This document shows, in pieces, positions 14,752 through 21,624 of a stretch of 21,726 nucleotides of DNA. A model generated the notes under the pieces. The model searched no databases and had not been told where the DNA came from. It saw nothing but the letters and a program-made list of their open reading frames with translations. A program made the position numbers and the translations under genes. The DNA comes from RGIG8775 sp045128735 (GTDB taxonomy: Bacteria > Bacillota > Clostridia > Oscillospirales > CAG-272), in the NCBI GenBank assembly GCA_045128735.1, contig JBGVRT010000036.1, positions 1 to 21,726 on the forward strand, written 5' to 3'. Each line of letters begins with the position of its first letter. Position 1 is the stretch's first letter.

Positions 14752-14817
14752 GTCATAACGCAAATATATTTTGTGGATATTTTGCCGAACACGGCAATTA
14801 TAATATTTCTCTGTCTT

Positions 14818-14940
14818 TCCCGACGCTTGCGTCTGGGGCAAGCATAGCGCCAGGACGTCCACCGCCATTTGGCGGCGCCCTCCTCGCACTGTCCCTGCGC
14901 TCACGCCGGGACAGAAGCGGGCAGAAGCCCGAACCCACTT
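14818..14940. other. Candidate origin of transfer (oriT)
   Basis: A GC-rich island unlike its AT-rich surroundings directly upstream of mobC. It contains several inverted repeats: GCTTGC/GCAAGC (14825-14830 and 14838-14843), the palindrome GGACGTCC (14853-14860), CCGCC-ATTT-GGCGG (14862-14875) and TGTCCC/GGGACA (14890-14895 and 14908-14913). In mobilisable elements the oriT usually precedes mobC. I cannot name the nic site. Confidence 0.55.
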
Positions 14941-14971
14941 TACAAAAACGCATTCAGAAAGGAGAACTTTA

Positions 14972-15229
14972 TTGAGCAGAACACAAACAGAAACACTTAC
15001 GATTCGTCTCACGTCCGAAGAAAAAATTGCTCTGCAAAGGAAAATGTATGAGGCAACTTCCCCATCGATGAGGCAGTTTATTTTGGATATGTGCATGGAC
15101 GGTAAAGTGGTTGTCAACTCCGATATTCGAGAGTTAAACGCCGAGCTTCGGTATCAAGGCAACAACTTAAATCAACTCGCAAAGCTCGCTCATCAAGGAA
15201 GCGTATTCAAATATAGCCGTTTCTGCTAA
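14972..15229 (+). pseudogene. mobC: Truncated MobC-like mobilisation (relaxosome) protein
   Basis: An 85-codon frame starting at TTG (14972), 7 bases after AAAGGAG. Residues 1-75 have the MobC pattern: TETLTIRLTSEEKIALQRKM, then MRQFILDMC and ELRYQGNNLNQLAKLAHQG. MobC proteins are DNA-binding relaxosome accessory factors that help a relaxase at oriT. After LAHQG the frame enters the reverse-strand DUF6809-like gene and stops within about 10 codons. So the C-terminal region and the expected downstream relaxase are lost by deletion, with the junction at about 15195-15206. It might still bind DNA, but self-driven mobilisation looks broken. Confidence 0.75.
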
Positions 15230-15421
15230 ACTCATATACTCGCTCCAACAGTCGTGGAATTTTTCGAACACCTCTTTTTGCTCGTCAGAGAAGCTTTTCT
15301 CCAAGTCCTTGTGATGCCTTGACATATAGCCGAGAAGCTCTTTCATTTCCTTGGAGTTGGTTCGGCTATCCTCTTGCGGTATGATGTTCCCGTGCCACAA
15401 TTCGTTGATGATTGACTTCAT
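15167..15421 (-). CDS. Small DUF6809-like mobile-element protein, 3' end altered
   Basis: 84 residues. Residues 1-70 (MKSIINELWHGNI, then MKELLGYMSRHHKDLEKSFSDEQKEVFEKF, and SLAETAIFEYA) have the look of the small hydrophilic DUF6809 family common beside tnpV in clostridial transposons; this is from memory of the family. The last 14 or so residues (SLMSELCELI) come from reading backwards into the mobC fragment, so the natural C-terminus has been replaced by the deletion. Its ATG overlaps the tnpV stop (ATGA), indicating translational coupling. Function unknown. Confidence 0.65.
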   Translation of the reverse strand: MKSIINELWHGNIIPQEDSRTNSKEMKELLGYMSRHHKDLEKSFSDEQKEVFEKFHDCWSEYMSLAETAIFEYASLMSELCELI

Positions 15422-15789
15422 TTGTAGACTACCCCCTTCAGAACGATTTCCTCGGCACTTGCTTTGATGTTATTCATCATTTGCACCCAACGCATTGGAT
15501 CGGAGGCTTTGAGTTCTTCAGTTATATCCATTTGCTTTGCCATCTGCGCGATATGTAAGTCAATCTGTTCGTGAGCCTGCTCGTCGATATTGTGGAGGTG
15601 TTCGTTCAAGCGACCTTCGGTCAGCAGAGTGGTATATGTCCCTTTGCGATGCTTCTTGATAAAGTCAAGGTGAAGGTGTCCGTATTTGCCGATTTCATAG
15701 TTGGTTTGCTCTGAGATTTCAAGCATCGGGTAGTATTGTTCGCCGCGAAGCTCGTAGTTGATGCCATTTTTAGTGATGTACTTTTCCAT
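15418..15789 (-). CDS. tnpV: TnpV family transposon-encoded protein
   Basis: 123 residues from the second ATG (15789), 9 bases after AAAGG; the ATG at 15795 is too close to that site. The sequence has the TnpV pattern: NGINYELRGEQYYPMLEI, GKYGHLHLDFIKKHRKGTY, then the Leu/Glu-rich helix and ASDPMRWVQMMNNIK. TnpV is known from Tn4451/Tn4453 and many clostridial integrated elements; its role is not established. It is the first gene of a two-gene unit overlapping the DUF6809-like gene by 4 bases. Confidence 0.85.
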   Translation of the reverse strand: MEKYITKNGINYELRGEQYYPMLEISEQTNYEIGKYGHLHLDFIKKHRKGTYTTLLTEGRLNEHLHNIDEQAHEQIDLHIAQMAKQMDITEELKASDPMRWVQMMNNIKASAEEIVLKGVVYK

Positions 15790-15804
15790 AATCATATTCC
15801 TTTC

Positions 15805-15829
15805 GTGTTACAAAATTCCTTGTAAACAC
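15805..15829. repeat. Inverted repeat near the right border of the element
   Basis: GTGTTACAA (15805-15813) and TTGTAAACAC (15820-15829) form an imperfect inverted repeat upstream of tnpV. It could be an operator or an element-end signal. Confidence 0.4.
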
Positions 15830-15861
15830 AAGCATTTTCGGAACTTTTGGAATATGTTTCG

Positions 15862-16086
15862 TTAGCCTCGGCTCTTTGCCTTTGAGTAGATCAGGTATGA
15901 ACAATCCGACCAAAAAAGCATTGAAAACACTAGGTTTTCAATGCTTTTTTTCTTGCCTGTTACGCAGCTTTTTACTCTACCGCCGCCGTTTTCTGTACAA
16001 GTGTCAATGGCTTTTTGAATAGCGGCAGTGTTAAGTGTAACGCCGTCACCTGTTGCTCCAAAATCCTTTGTGTCGTAAATTTTCAT
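15862..16086 (-). pseudogene. N-terminal fragment of a GH28/pectin-lyase-fold protein
   Basis: ATG at 16086 follows a perfect AGGAGG. Residues 1-36 (MKIYDTKDFGATGDGVTLN, then AAIQKAIDTC and NGGGRV) are the standard start of glycoside hydrolase family 28/pectin-lyase-fold enzymes and resemble the intact gene at 19705. After GGGRV (about 15978) the expected VVPxGxYxTG strand is missing and the frame runs into a 17-bp-stem hairpin and foreign sequence, stopping at 15862. The remaining ~85 percent is nowhere in the window, so a mobile-element insertion plus deletion has destroyed the gene. It lies downstream of AraC regulator 2 on the same strand. Confidence 0.8.
15912..15950. terminator. Strong bidirectional hairpin terminator at the element border
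   Basis: A perfect 17-bp stem (AAAAAAGCATTGAAAAC with its complement) around ACTAG, followed by T-rich sequence in both directions. Confidence 0.85.
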
Positions 16087-16210
16087 AGTACCCCTCCTTT
16101 TAGAGATGTCCTGTAATTTAATTCTACCATAAAACATAGCTATTCAGTAGTTAAAATCTTATTGTTTTTTTAGATATCTTACTTTTTGGTTATTGTTTTA
16201 GAAATATTAT

Positions 16211-17023
16211 TCAGCTGTTTCGGAAAGCCCTGGGCGATACCCCTACCAGTTTTTTAAAAAGTCTGCTGAAATAATAAGGGTCGTCAAAGCCCGTGTTGAA
16301 CGCAATTTCCGAGATCTGAAGATTAGAGTTTTCAAGCATGGATTTCGCGGCGTTGATTCGGATTTTGTTACGGTAATCTGTTGGGGAACAGCCCGCCCAT
16401 TTTTTAAAATAGGTGTAAAAGCCGCTTTCGCTGATACCGCACACCTGTGCGTATCGGCTCATTTTTTCGTTTTTGTTCCATTCCTCCTGAAGCAGGGCAA
16501 CGCCTTTTCTTACCGTGTAATAGCTTTTGGAGTGCTTTTCAAATCCGAAAGTAAAAGCGTCAAGTAAACACATAAATAGCGCCTGCTTTTTCAGTTTGCT
16601 ACCCGAAAGCAGGAGTGCGTCGGCAAGCCGTGAGGCGGCGTCTCTGCATGAGTGTGAAGCGGCGGTGGGGAGCAACGTTATCCCCTCAGCCATTCTCAGC
16701 TCGGTTCCGTTGACGTCTGTCAGCTTAAAGTTTACCGTGTAAAGATCTGTGCTTGTTCCCCCATTTTTAAATTTGATCTTGTAAAGACTGCTGTGTGGAA
16801 TGTATACCGCATCTCCGCGGCTTGCGGAGAAAAGCTTTTCTCCGTCGACGTACAGCTCGCCCACTATGTCAGAGCAAAACAGCAGCAAGCCGTCAGAGTG
16901 TCGGGGATTGGTTTCATATCCCACCCATTCACTGCCTTCTCGCCATATTTGGCGGCGACATTCTATTTCGTCGGCTAAAAAGGAAATTTGTGCTAATTCT
17001 TGAAAAGTTAAATGCTTAAGCAT
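16211..17023 (-). CDS. AraC-family transcriptional regulator 2
   Basis: 270 residues from the ATG at 17023, 6 bases after GAGGTG. The N-terminal part (about 1-150) is an AraC-type cupin sensor (GDAVYIPHSSLYKI). The C-terminal double helix-turn-helix (about 165-270) has YAQVCGISESGFYTYFKKWAG, then IAFNTGFDDPYYFSRLFKKLVGVSPRAFR, the classic pattern. It is divergent from the dehydrogenase-epimerase operon and upstream of the broken GH28-fold gene. It therefore probably governed both, responding to a pectin- or glycan-derived sugar. The ligand is not identifiable from sequence. Confidence 0.9.
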   Translation of the reverse strand: MLKHLTFQELAQISFLADEIECRRQIWREGSEWVGYETNPRHSDGLLLFCSDIVGELYVDGEKLFSASRGDAVYIPHSSLYKIKFKNGGTSTDLYTVNFKLTDVNGTELRMAEGITLLPTAASHSCRDAASRLADALLLSGSKLKKQALFMCLLDAFTFGFEKHSKSYYTVRKGVALLQEEWNKNEKMSRYAQVCGISESGFYTYFKKWAGCSPTDYRNKIRINAAKSMLENSNLQISEIAFNTGFDDPYYFSRLFKKLVGVSPRAFRNS

Positions 17024-17041
17024 ATGAATCACCTCTGACTT

Positions 17042-17070
17042 ATTATATCATACTTTTGGAGAAAAGTCCA
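17042..17070 (-). promoter_or_regulatory. Promoter of AraC regulator 2
   Basis: On the - strand, TATAAT (17042-17047) lies 17 bases after TGGACT (17065-17070), a moderate -35. Confidence 0.6.
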
Positions 17071-17090
17071 GCTTTTTGCAGTTTGTTTTA

Positions 17091-17119
17091 TTTACATGAT
17101 TAAGTAAAGGTGATAAAAT
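17091..17119 (+). promoter_or_regulatory. Promoter of the dehydrogenase-epimerase operon
   Basis: TTTACA (17091-17096), a 17-base spacer and TAAAAT (17114-17119), about 29 bases before the start at 17148. Confidence 0.65.
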
Positions 17120-17147
17120 GGACGCGTAGAATAGAAAGGAGAGTAAT

Positions 17148-18269
17148 ATGGAATTCAAAAAAGTTAAAACTGCGCTCATAGGCTGCGGAATGATAAGCAA
17201 AACCTATCTTACCAATCTTAAGGCACTTGACGTCATAGACCTTGTAGGCTGCTCTGATATAATTGAATCAAGGGCTGAAAGTCGCGCAAGCGAGTTCGGT
17301 ATTAAAAAGATGACCAATGAGGAGATATATTCCGACCCGACCGTAGAGCTTGTTATAAATACTACCTATCCTACCGCTCACTATAAGGTAGCGAAGGAAG
17401 CACTTCTTGCGGGTAAGTCTGTGTATACCGAAAAAATGATATGCGCAACGCTTGACGAGGTCAACGAGCTTTGTGAGCTTGCAAAACAGAAAAATCTATT
17501 TTTTGGAGGCGCACCTGACACCTATTTCGGAAGCGGAGTGCAGATGGCAAGAAAGATTATAGATAGCGGAATGTTGGGCGAGCCCGTAATGGCGCAAGCT
17601 TTCCTATCGCGCTCTTACCATCACGAGAGAAACTATACGGGGGAAGAAAAGCGCTTTGCGTTTTGTAAAAACGGAGGAATCCTTTTTGATATGGGCGCGT
17701 ACTATCTTACCGTCCTTGTTTTCTTGCTTGGTTCAATTAAAAGTGTAACGGGTTACAGCTCAATCCGTAACCCCGATCGGGTTTATCAAAATCCCAATTG
17801 CCCACTATACGGTCAGCCGATGACAGTGGAAAGCACGAATGTTTCTACGGGTAGCTTGATATTCGAAAACGGAGTTATGGGAAATATCACTATGCTTTCC
17901 GAAAGTGCGCCGCAGAATCATTTTTACATCTATTGTTCCGACGGATATATTGACCTCGGAGACCCTAATCTGTATGATAAAACAATCCGTATAGTAAACA
18001 AACGCGGGGAGGAAAGTATAATAAATTCCACCTTCGGAATTGACGGCGGAAACCGCCGAGGCTACGGTGCGGCTGAGGCTATGTACGCCGTAATGGCTGG
18101 AAGGGAACCCAGATGCTCGGGTGAGCTTTGCCGTCACGTGCTTGAAGCTGCGCTTGGAATTATAGACAGTAGTGAAAGCGGAAAGACCTATGCCATGACT
18201 ACTACAGCAAAGCGTCCTGAGCCTTTTAAGCAGGGCTATACCGAAAATGCCGAATTATCTTTGAAATAA
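17148..18269 (+). CDS. Gfo/Idh/MocA family NAD(P)-dependent sugar dehydrogenase
   Basis: 373 residues; ATG 6 bases after AGGAGA. The N-terminal Rossmann fold has the dinucleotide loop IGCGMIS (11-17), and VYTEKM (92-97) stands where the EKP motif usually is. The C-terminal alpha/beta domain contains GGILFDMGAYYLT (177-188). In many members this segment is DxGxH with a catalytic His; here the position is Tyr185, so catalysis may use another residue or the enzyme belongs to a distinct subfamily. It would oxidise or reduce a cyclic sugar or inositol. It forms an operon with the epimerase 10 bases downstream. Confidence 0.87.
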   Translation: MEFKKVKTALIGCGMISKTYLTNLKALDVIDLVGCSDIIESRAESRASEFGIKKMTNEEIYSDPTVELVINTTYPTAHYKVAKEALLAGKSVYTEKMICATLDEVNELCELAKQKNLFFGGAPDTYFGSGVQMARKIIDSGMLGEPVMAQAFLSRSYHHERNYTGEEKRFAFCKNGGILFDMGAYYLTVLVFLLGSIKSVTGYSSIRNPDRVYQNPNCPLYGQPMTVESTNVSTGSLIFENGVMGNITMLSESAPQNHFYIYCSDGYIDLGDPNLYDKTIRIVNKRGEESIINSTFGIDGGNRRGYGAAEAMYAVMAGREPRCSGELCRHVLEAALGIIDSSESGKTYAMTTTAKRPEPFKQGYTENAELSLK

Positions 18270-18279
18270 AGGAGCAAAA

Positions 18280-19062
18280 ATGACACAGTATTCACTTCAA
18301 ATGTACACTTTGCGAGAGTTTATGAAAACTCCCGAGGCGCTTGACAGAACCCTTTCACGCGTTGCCGAAATGGGATACGAAAACGTGCAGATAACACCGC
18401 CCGCCTTCACAACCGCAGCAGAACTTGCCAAGCTACTTAAAACCAAGGGGCTTAAAGCCGACTCGGCTATATGCACCGTCTACAAAATTCCCGAAAATAT
18501 CGAGCAGATATCACGTGATGCCGAAGCGCTTGAAACCTGCGTTTTGCGTACCGACTCGATAAATAAAGAAGACCGAAGGACGGTAGACGGATATCGCTCG
18601 TTTGCCAAACACCTAAACAATTGCGGCAAAATGCTCCGAGCTAAAGGTTTTGACTTTATGTATCATTTCCACGCTTTCGAGTTTATAGATTTTGGCGGTA
18701 CGCGCGGTATAGATATCCTGCTTAATGAAACCGACCCCGAGTACGTAATGTTTCAGCCCGACGTTTTCTGGCTTACCGCCGCGGGTACAGAGCCCAGCCG
18801 TTCGCTTGAAATGTTCAGGGGCAGGGCAAGATATATCCATTGCAAGGATTACGTTATTACCGCCTCTCAAGACCCTACACTTGAGAAAATAACCCACGCG
18901 TCAGCTCCGGTAGGCACGGGGAATCTCCACTGGAATGAAATATTCAAAACCGCCAAGAGCATGGGAATTGAAAACTTTGTAGTTGAGGACGATATGGGCG
19001 TTCTTGACCCATTTGAAAGCGCATCAATAAGCCTTCCAAATCTCAGAACCTTTGATAAATAG
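18280..19062 (+). CDS. Sugar phosphate isomerase/epimerase (TIM barrel)
   Basis: 260 residues; ATG at 18280 just after AAAGGAG and 10 bases from the dehydrogenase stop. It belongs to the xylose-isomerase-like TIM barrel family (AP endonuclease 2 superfamily). Metal-binding candidates are His131/Glu134 (HFHAFEF), Asp161 (QPDVFW), His187 (IHCKD) and Glu236 (VVEDDMG). Such enzymes epimerise or isomerise keto-sugars and inositol derivatives and often pair with Gfo/Idh/MocA dehydrogenases, as here. The exact substrate cannot be told. Confidence 0.85.
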   Translation: MTQYSLQMYTLREFMKTPEALDRTLSRVAEMGYENVQITPPAFTTAAELAKLLKTKGLKADSAICTVYKIPENIEQISRDAEALETCVLRTDSINKEDRRTVDGYRSFAKHLNNCGKMLRAKGFDFMYHFHAFEFIDFGGTRGIDILLNETDPEYVMFQPDVFWLTAAGTEPSRSLEMFRGRARYIHCKDYVITASQDPTLEKITHASAPVGTGNLHWNEIFKTAKSMGIENFVVEDDMGVLDPFESASISLPNLRTFDK

Positions 19063-19074
19063 AAAAAGAGTATT

Positions 19075-19353
19075 TTAGTTCGTCTTTACGTTTGCCGTTC
19101 CGTCGTCATTATAAACTATTCTGTCACCGCTTGAGTTCAAGGCGTCAACGTACGCGAGATATTCTTCCTTTGTCGCAAAAAGCGGTTTGTATTCTTCAAC
19201 TATCTTCTTAGCACGTTCTGCCCCGTTTCCGAGAGCAAGGCTATCCGCGGTTTCCTCATCTATATCTGTCTCTCATCCAACGCAACAGCTATGGCTGTAT
19301 TTATCGGCTATGCAAACAAAATTCTTATAGTACTCGGGTGCGTAAAGCTTCAT
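19075..19353 (-). pseudogene. Relic of a FliB-like (flagellin lysine-N-methylase) protein fused to unknown tail
   Basis: ATG at 19353 with AGGAG upstream starts MKLYAPEYYKNFVCIADKYSHSCCVG, then TGA, then in the same frame ETDIDEETAD. This matches the N-terminus of the FliB/YkgJ-like Cys-cluster family (usually a CxxxCC cluster followed by GWEIDIDEET). Here a Cys is Tyr and the Trp codon TGG has become TGA. After DIDEETAD the similarity ends and an unrelated stretch of about 57 codons (ALGNGAERAKKIVEEYKPLF and on) runs to TAA at 19075. That tail is hydrophilic and unrecognised, possibly the end of a second gene joined by deletion. Confidence 0.55.
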
Positions 19354-19427
19354 TTTTATCTCCTGTGTTAGTTCGGTCTGCAATTTGACGCGATGCTCTT
19401 TTCGATATTCGGTGCGGCGGCGCAGTC

Positions 19428-19467
19428 TTCGAATTATTTTCGAATTATTTTTGTTCGAATTATTTTT
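19428..19467. repeat. Three short TTCGAATTATTTT repeats
   Basis: Copies of TTCGAATTATTTT start at 19428, 19439 and 19454 (spaced 11 and 15 bases) just upstream of a strong promoter. AT-rich direct repeats are possible regulator sites or slippage products. Confidence 0.5.
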
Positions 19468-19474
19468 GTACGTA

Positions 19475-19503
19475 TTGACTTTTTTGATGCAGAGGCGTAT
19501 AAT
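19475..19503 (+). promoter_or_regulatory. Strong promoter upstream of esterase relic and GH28-fold gene
   Basis: TTGACT (19475-19480), a 17-base spacer and TATAAT (19498-19503). Its transcript would run through the esterase remnant into the GH28-fold gene at 19705. Confidence 0.7.
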
Positions 19504-19506
19504 TGA

Positions 19507-19684
19507 AAATATCTGGTGCGGTTCGGAGGACGTGTTTTCCGAAGCGAACGATAAATTCCACGAACACCTTGACTCGCTTGGCATCTCACATATCTACAAG
19601 ACCTCCGAGGGCGACCACTCATGGAAATGGTGGGATATGCATATCGTAAGCGGACTTGAGGCGATTTTGGGAAGAAAAATATAA
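19507..19684 (+). pseudogene. C-terminal fragment of a putative esterase
   Basis: The last 59 codons of a frame read WCGSEDVFSEANDKFHEHL, then GDHSWKWWDMHIVSGLEAIL. The Asp of SED and the His of GDHSW are the usual catalytic acid and base of esterase-D/tributyrin-esterase family alpha/beta hydrolases. The N-terminal ~200 residues with the serine are absent, replaced by the repeat/promoter segment. It ends 20 bases before the GH28-fold gene, so the two were probably once an operon of deacetylation and cleavage functions. Confidence 0.75.
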
Positions 19685-19704
19685 GTTTACAGGAGAAAAC
19701 GGCT

Positions 19705-20976
19705 ATGACAGAAATTTACAACATAAAGGATTTTGGTGCTATTTCGGAATCGTCGGAGCTTCAGACCGCAAGTATACAGGCGGCGATCGATGCGGCGTTC
19801 CTTGCGGGGGGCGGCGAGGTTGTAATTCCCGAGGGAAGCTTTTTGACGGGATGCATAAGACTTCGCTCAAATATAACCCTCCATCTGCTTAAAAACGCGA
19901 CCCTTGTGGGAAGCATTGACCCCGATGACTACTGCGGATACCTGAACGATAAGATCGAGCCTATCTCCGCGGAGGAGATAGATAGCGTGGTGGAGACCGC
20001 GCTTCCCGAGGGCAATGGACGCTCGGCTCGTCCCTACAGCAGATGGAATAACGCCATCATCCGCGCAATCAAGGCGAAGAATATCGCCATCGTTGGCGAC
20101 GAGGGCTCGGTAATTGACGGCCGCAACTGCTTTGACCCTGTTGGTGAGGAGAGTTACAGAGGTCCTCACGCCATCAATATGTGGTTCTGTGAAAACGTAA
20201 GGCTTGAGGGCTACACGATCCGTGACAGCGCAAACTGGGCGCACGCAATTCAAAACAGCAAGGGCATATCCGCGCGAAATATTACCGTCCTTGCGGGACA
20301 CGACGGCTTTGACGTCCGTACCTGCGACGATATTCTGGTTGAGGATTCTGTTTTCAAGACGGGCGACGACTGTATTGCGGGCTTTGACAATATCGGTGTT
20401 ACCGTGAGAAATTGCTATTTTGAAAGCGCGTGCAGTGTCTTCCGCTTTGGCGCAACAGATATGCTTGTTGAAAATTGCAAGAGCGTTGCCCCTGCCACAT
20501 ACGGCTTCCGCGGCTCTCTTTCGCCCGAGGAAAAGGCAAGCCGCGCCGACACCACCGAGGCGTGCCGACATAGCTGTCACAACGTTTTCCTTTACTATTG
20601 CGACAACAGAGCAAGAATAAGAAAAACGCCCGGCAACATATTGATACGCGACTCGCATTTCATAAATCCCAATTCTGTTATGCGCCTGCCCTTTGGACAT
20701 ATATGGTGTTGCAACCGCTCGCTTAACGATATTCGCTTTGAAAACTGTATAATTGAGGGCGTTTCTATTCCCATAGGGCCCCAATGCCCCGAAAACGAGC
20801 CGCTGAGCTTTTATATGAAGAATTGTACGGTCACCCCGAGAGTCGGCTTTGAGAATATGGCGTTTCTTGACGGCAAAAACATGAAAAGGGTGGAGCTTGA
20901 GAGAGTCACGCTTGACGGATTTAGTGACCCCAAGATCATTTGCCAACCCGATGCGGAGATCGTTATAAAGAGATAA
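19705..20976 (+). CDS. GH28 / pectin-lyase-fold glycoside hydrolase
   Basis: 423 residues; ATG at 19705, about 9 bases after AGGAG. The N-terminus IYNIKDFGA...IQAAIDAA...GGGEVVIPEG is the standard opening of right-handed beta-helix glycosidases of family 28. The helix carries HDGFDVRTCDD (199-209), TGDDCIAG (219-226, the conserved GDD) and SVFRFG (244-249) in the position of the GHG strand. Canonical polygalacturonases have NTD...GDD...GHG...RIK; here GDD is kept but NTD and GHG are altered, so a rhamnogalacturonan or other glycan specificity, or a divergent subfamily, is more likely than true polygalacturonase. No signal peptide is seen, so it may act on imported oligosaccharides. It sits downstream of an esterase relic and overlaps the start region of a half transporter. 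Confidence 0.85.
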   Translation: MTEIYNIKDFGAISESSELQTASIQAAIDAAFLAGGGEVVIPEGSFLTGCIRLRSNITLHLLKNATLVGSIDPDDYCGYLNDKIEPISAEEIDSVVETALPEGNGRSARPYSRWNNAIIRAIKAKNIAIVGDEGSVIDGRNCFDPVGEESYRGPHAINMWFCENVRLEGYTIRDSANWAHAIQNSKGISARNITVLAGHDGFDVRTCDDILVEDSVFKTGDDCIAGFDNIGVTVRNCYFESACSVFRFGATDMLVENCKSVAPATYGFRGSLSPEEKASRADTTEACRHSCHNVFLYYCDNRARIRKTPGNILIRDSHFINPNSVMRLPFGHIWCCNRSLNDIRFENCIIEGVSIPIGPQCPENEPLSFYMKNCTVTPRVGFENMAFLDGKNMKRVELERVTLDGFSDPKIICQPDAEIVIKR

Positions 20977-21347
20977 AAAAGGCATACGTTTACGCGGGGA
21001 TATCCATACTTTTCCGGTCGTCCATCGCAACAGTTTCACGATTTTTGCTTAATACCTTAAGCAGCTATCCGGTGCTTATGTACAGCGCGCTTTTTGCCGC
21101 GCTTGCCTTGCTTGCCGTAAATATCGTTACGGGCAAAATAAAGCTTCTTAGGTCATATAGCCTTAAGGATCACGTCACAATTTTGCTTATCTCGTCACCC
21201 GGCACGTTTTTCTACTACGTTTTCCTATATTCGGGAACGGCGAAAATGTCTGCCTCGCAGACGTTTATCGTCAATTACCTCTGGCCTATCATGAGCCCTA
21301 TCATGAGCGTCGTTTTTGCGTGCATAATTCTTGGCGAAAGGCTATAG
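20967..21347 (+). pseudogene. N-terminal half of a DMT/EamA-family transporter
   Basis: The frame starting at about 20967 (ATA where an ATG would be expected, overlapping the GH28-fold stop) reads KKAYVYAGISILF, then four membrane segments with YVFLYSGTAKMSASQTFIVNYLWPIMS and SVVFACIILGERL, the standard first EamA domain. It stops at TAG right after GERL, so the second domain is absent. CCTATCATGAGC is tandemly duplicated (21285-21296 and 21297-21308), inserting an extra PIMS. No good start codon or ribosome site is seen. EamA proteins export metabolites or amino acids; this one is broken. Confidence 0.75.
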
Positions 21348-21415
21348 GATAAAAAAGTATTGCCATTCAAAAACGGGCACTTTTGATTGCGTCCGCAACA
21401 ATTCCGCAAACAACG

Positions 21416-21447
21416 AAAAAAGCCTATTCGCAAGAATGGGCTTTTTT
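21416..21447. terminator. Bidirectional terminator after the transporter relic
   Basis: AAAAAAGCCTATTC pairs with GAATGGGCTTTTTT (one G-U) around a GCAA tetraloop. Confidence 0.85.
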
Positions 21448-21587
21448 GATATAATAAAGCTACAATGGAAAGTTTCCAATTAGACTTCCATTTTGACTTC
21501 CATTTGGCTCATTTTAGAGTATGGAAAGTTCCATAAAAGTTCCGCAAATTGAGGCTATTTTGAGCCTAAAATGCGGCTTGAGGACAG

Positions 21588-21624
21588 AAAAAAGACAGGC
21601 GGTGTTGTTTAGACACCGTCTGTC
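21588..21624 (-). terminator. - strand terminator
   Basis: GACAGACGGTGT pairs with ACACCGCCTGTC (one mismatch), followed by TTTTTTC on the - strand. It would end a - strand gene lying beyond the right edge. Confidence 0.7.

Larger units (their letters stand above)
10105..15985. mobile_element. Decayed integrated mobilisable element (Tn4451/TnpX-type relatives)
   Basis: The recombinase gene lies at the left edge, an S24 repressor and HTH protein follow, then fic, an oriT-like region, a mobC fragment, and DUF6809-like and tnpV genes near the right edge, where a GH28-fold gene is truncated. TnpX-type recombinases and TnpV are known from Tn4451/Tn4453. No relaxase or resistance gene remains. The ends are not proven: I could find no convincing direct repeat joining the left and right borders, and the missing part of the GH28-fold gene is not on the left side, so the structure is probably rearranged. 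Confidence 0.65.

Noticed and set aside
10111..15985. Direct att repeats defining the element ends
   Set aside because: Both borders have A/T-flanked hairpins (10155-10189 and 15912-15950), but I could not find a convincing shared core sequence by eye.
19867..21039. 390-codon frame on the - strand opposite the GH28-fold gene
   Set aside because: Antisense shadow; the + strand protein has clear family motifs and a ribosome site.
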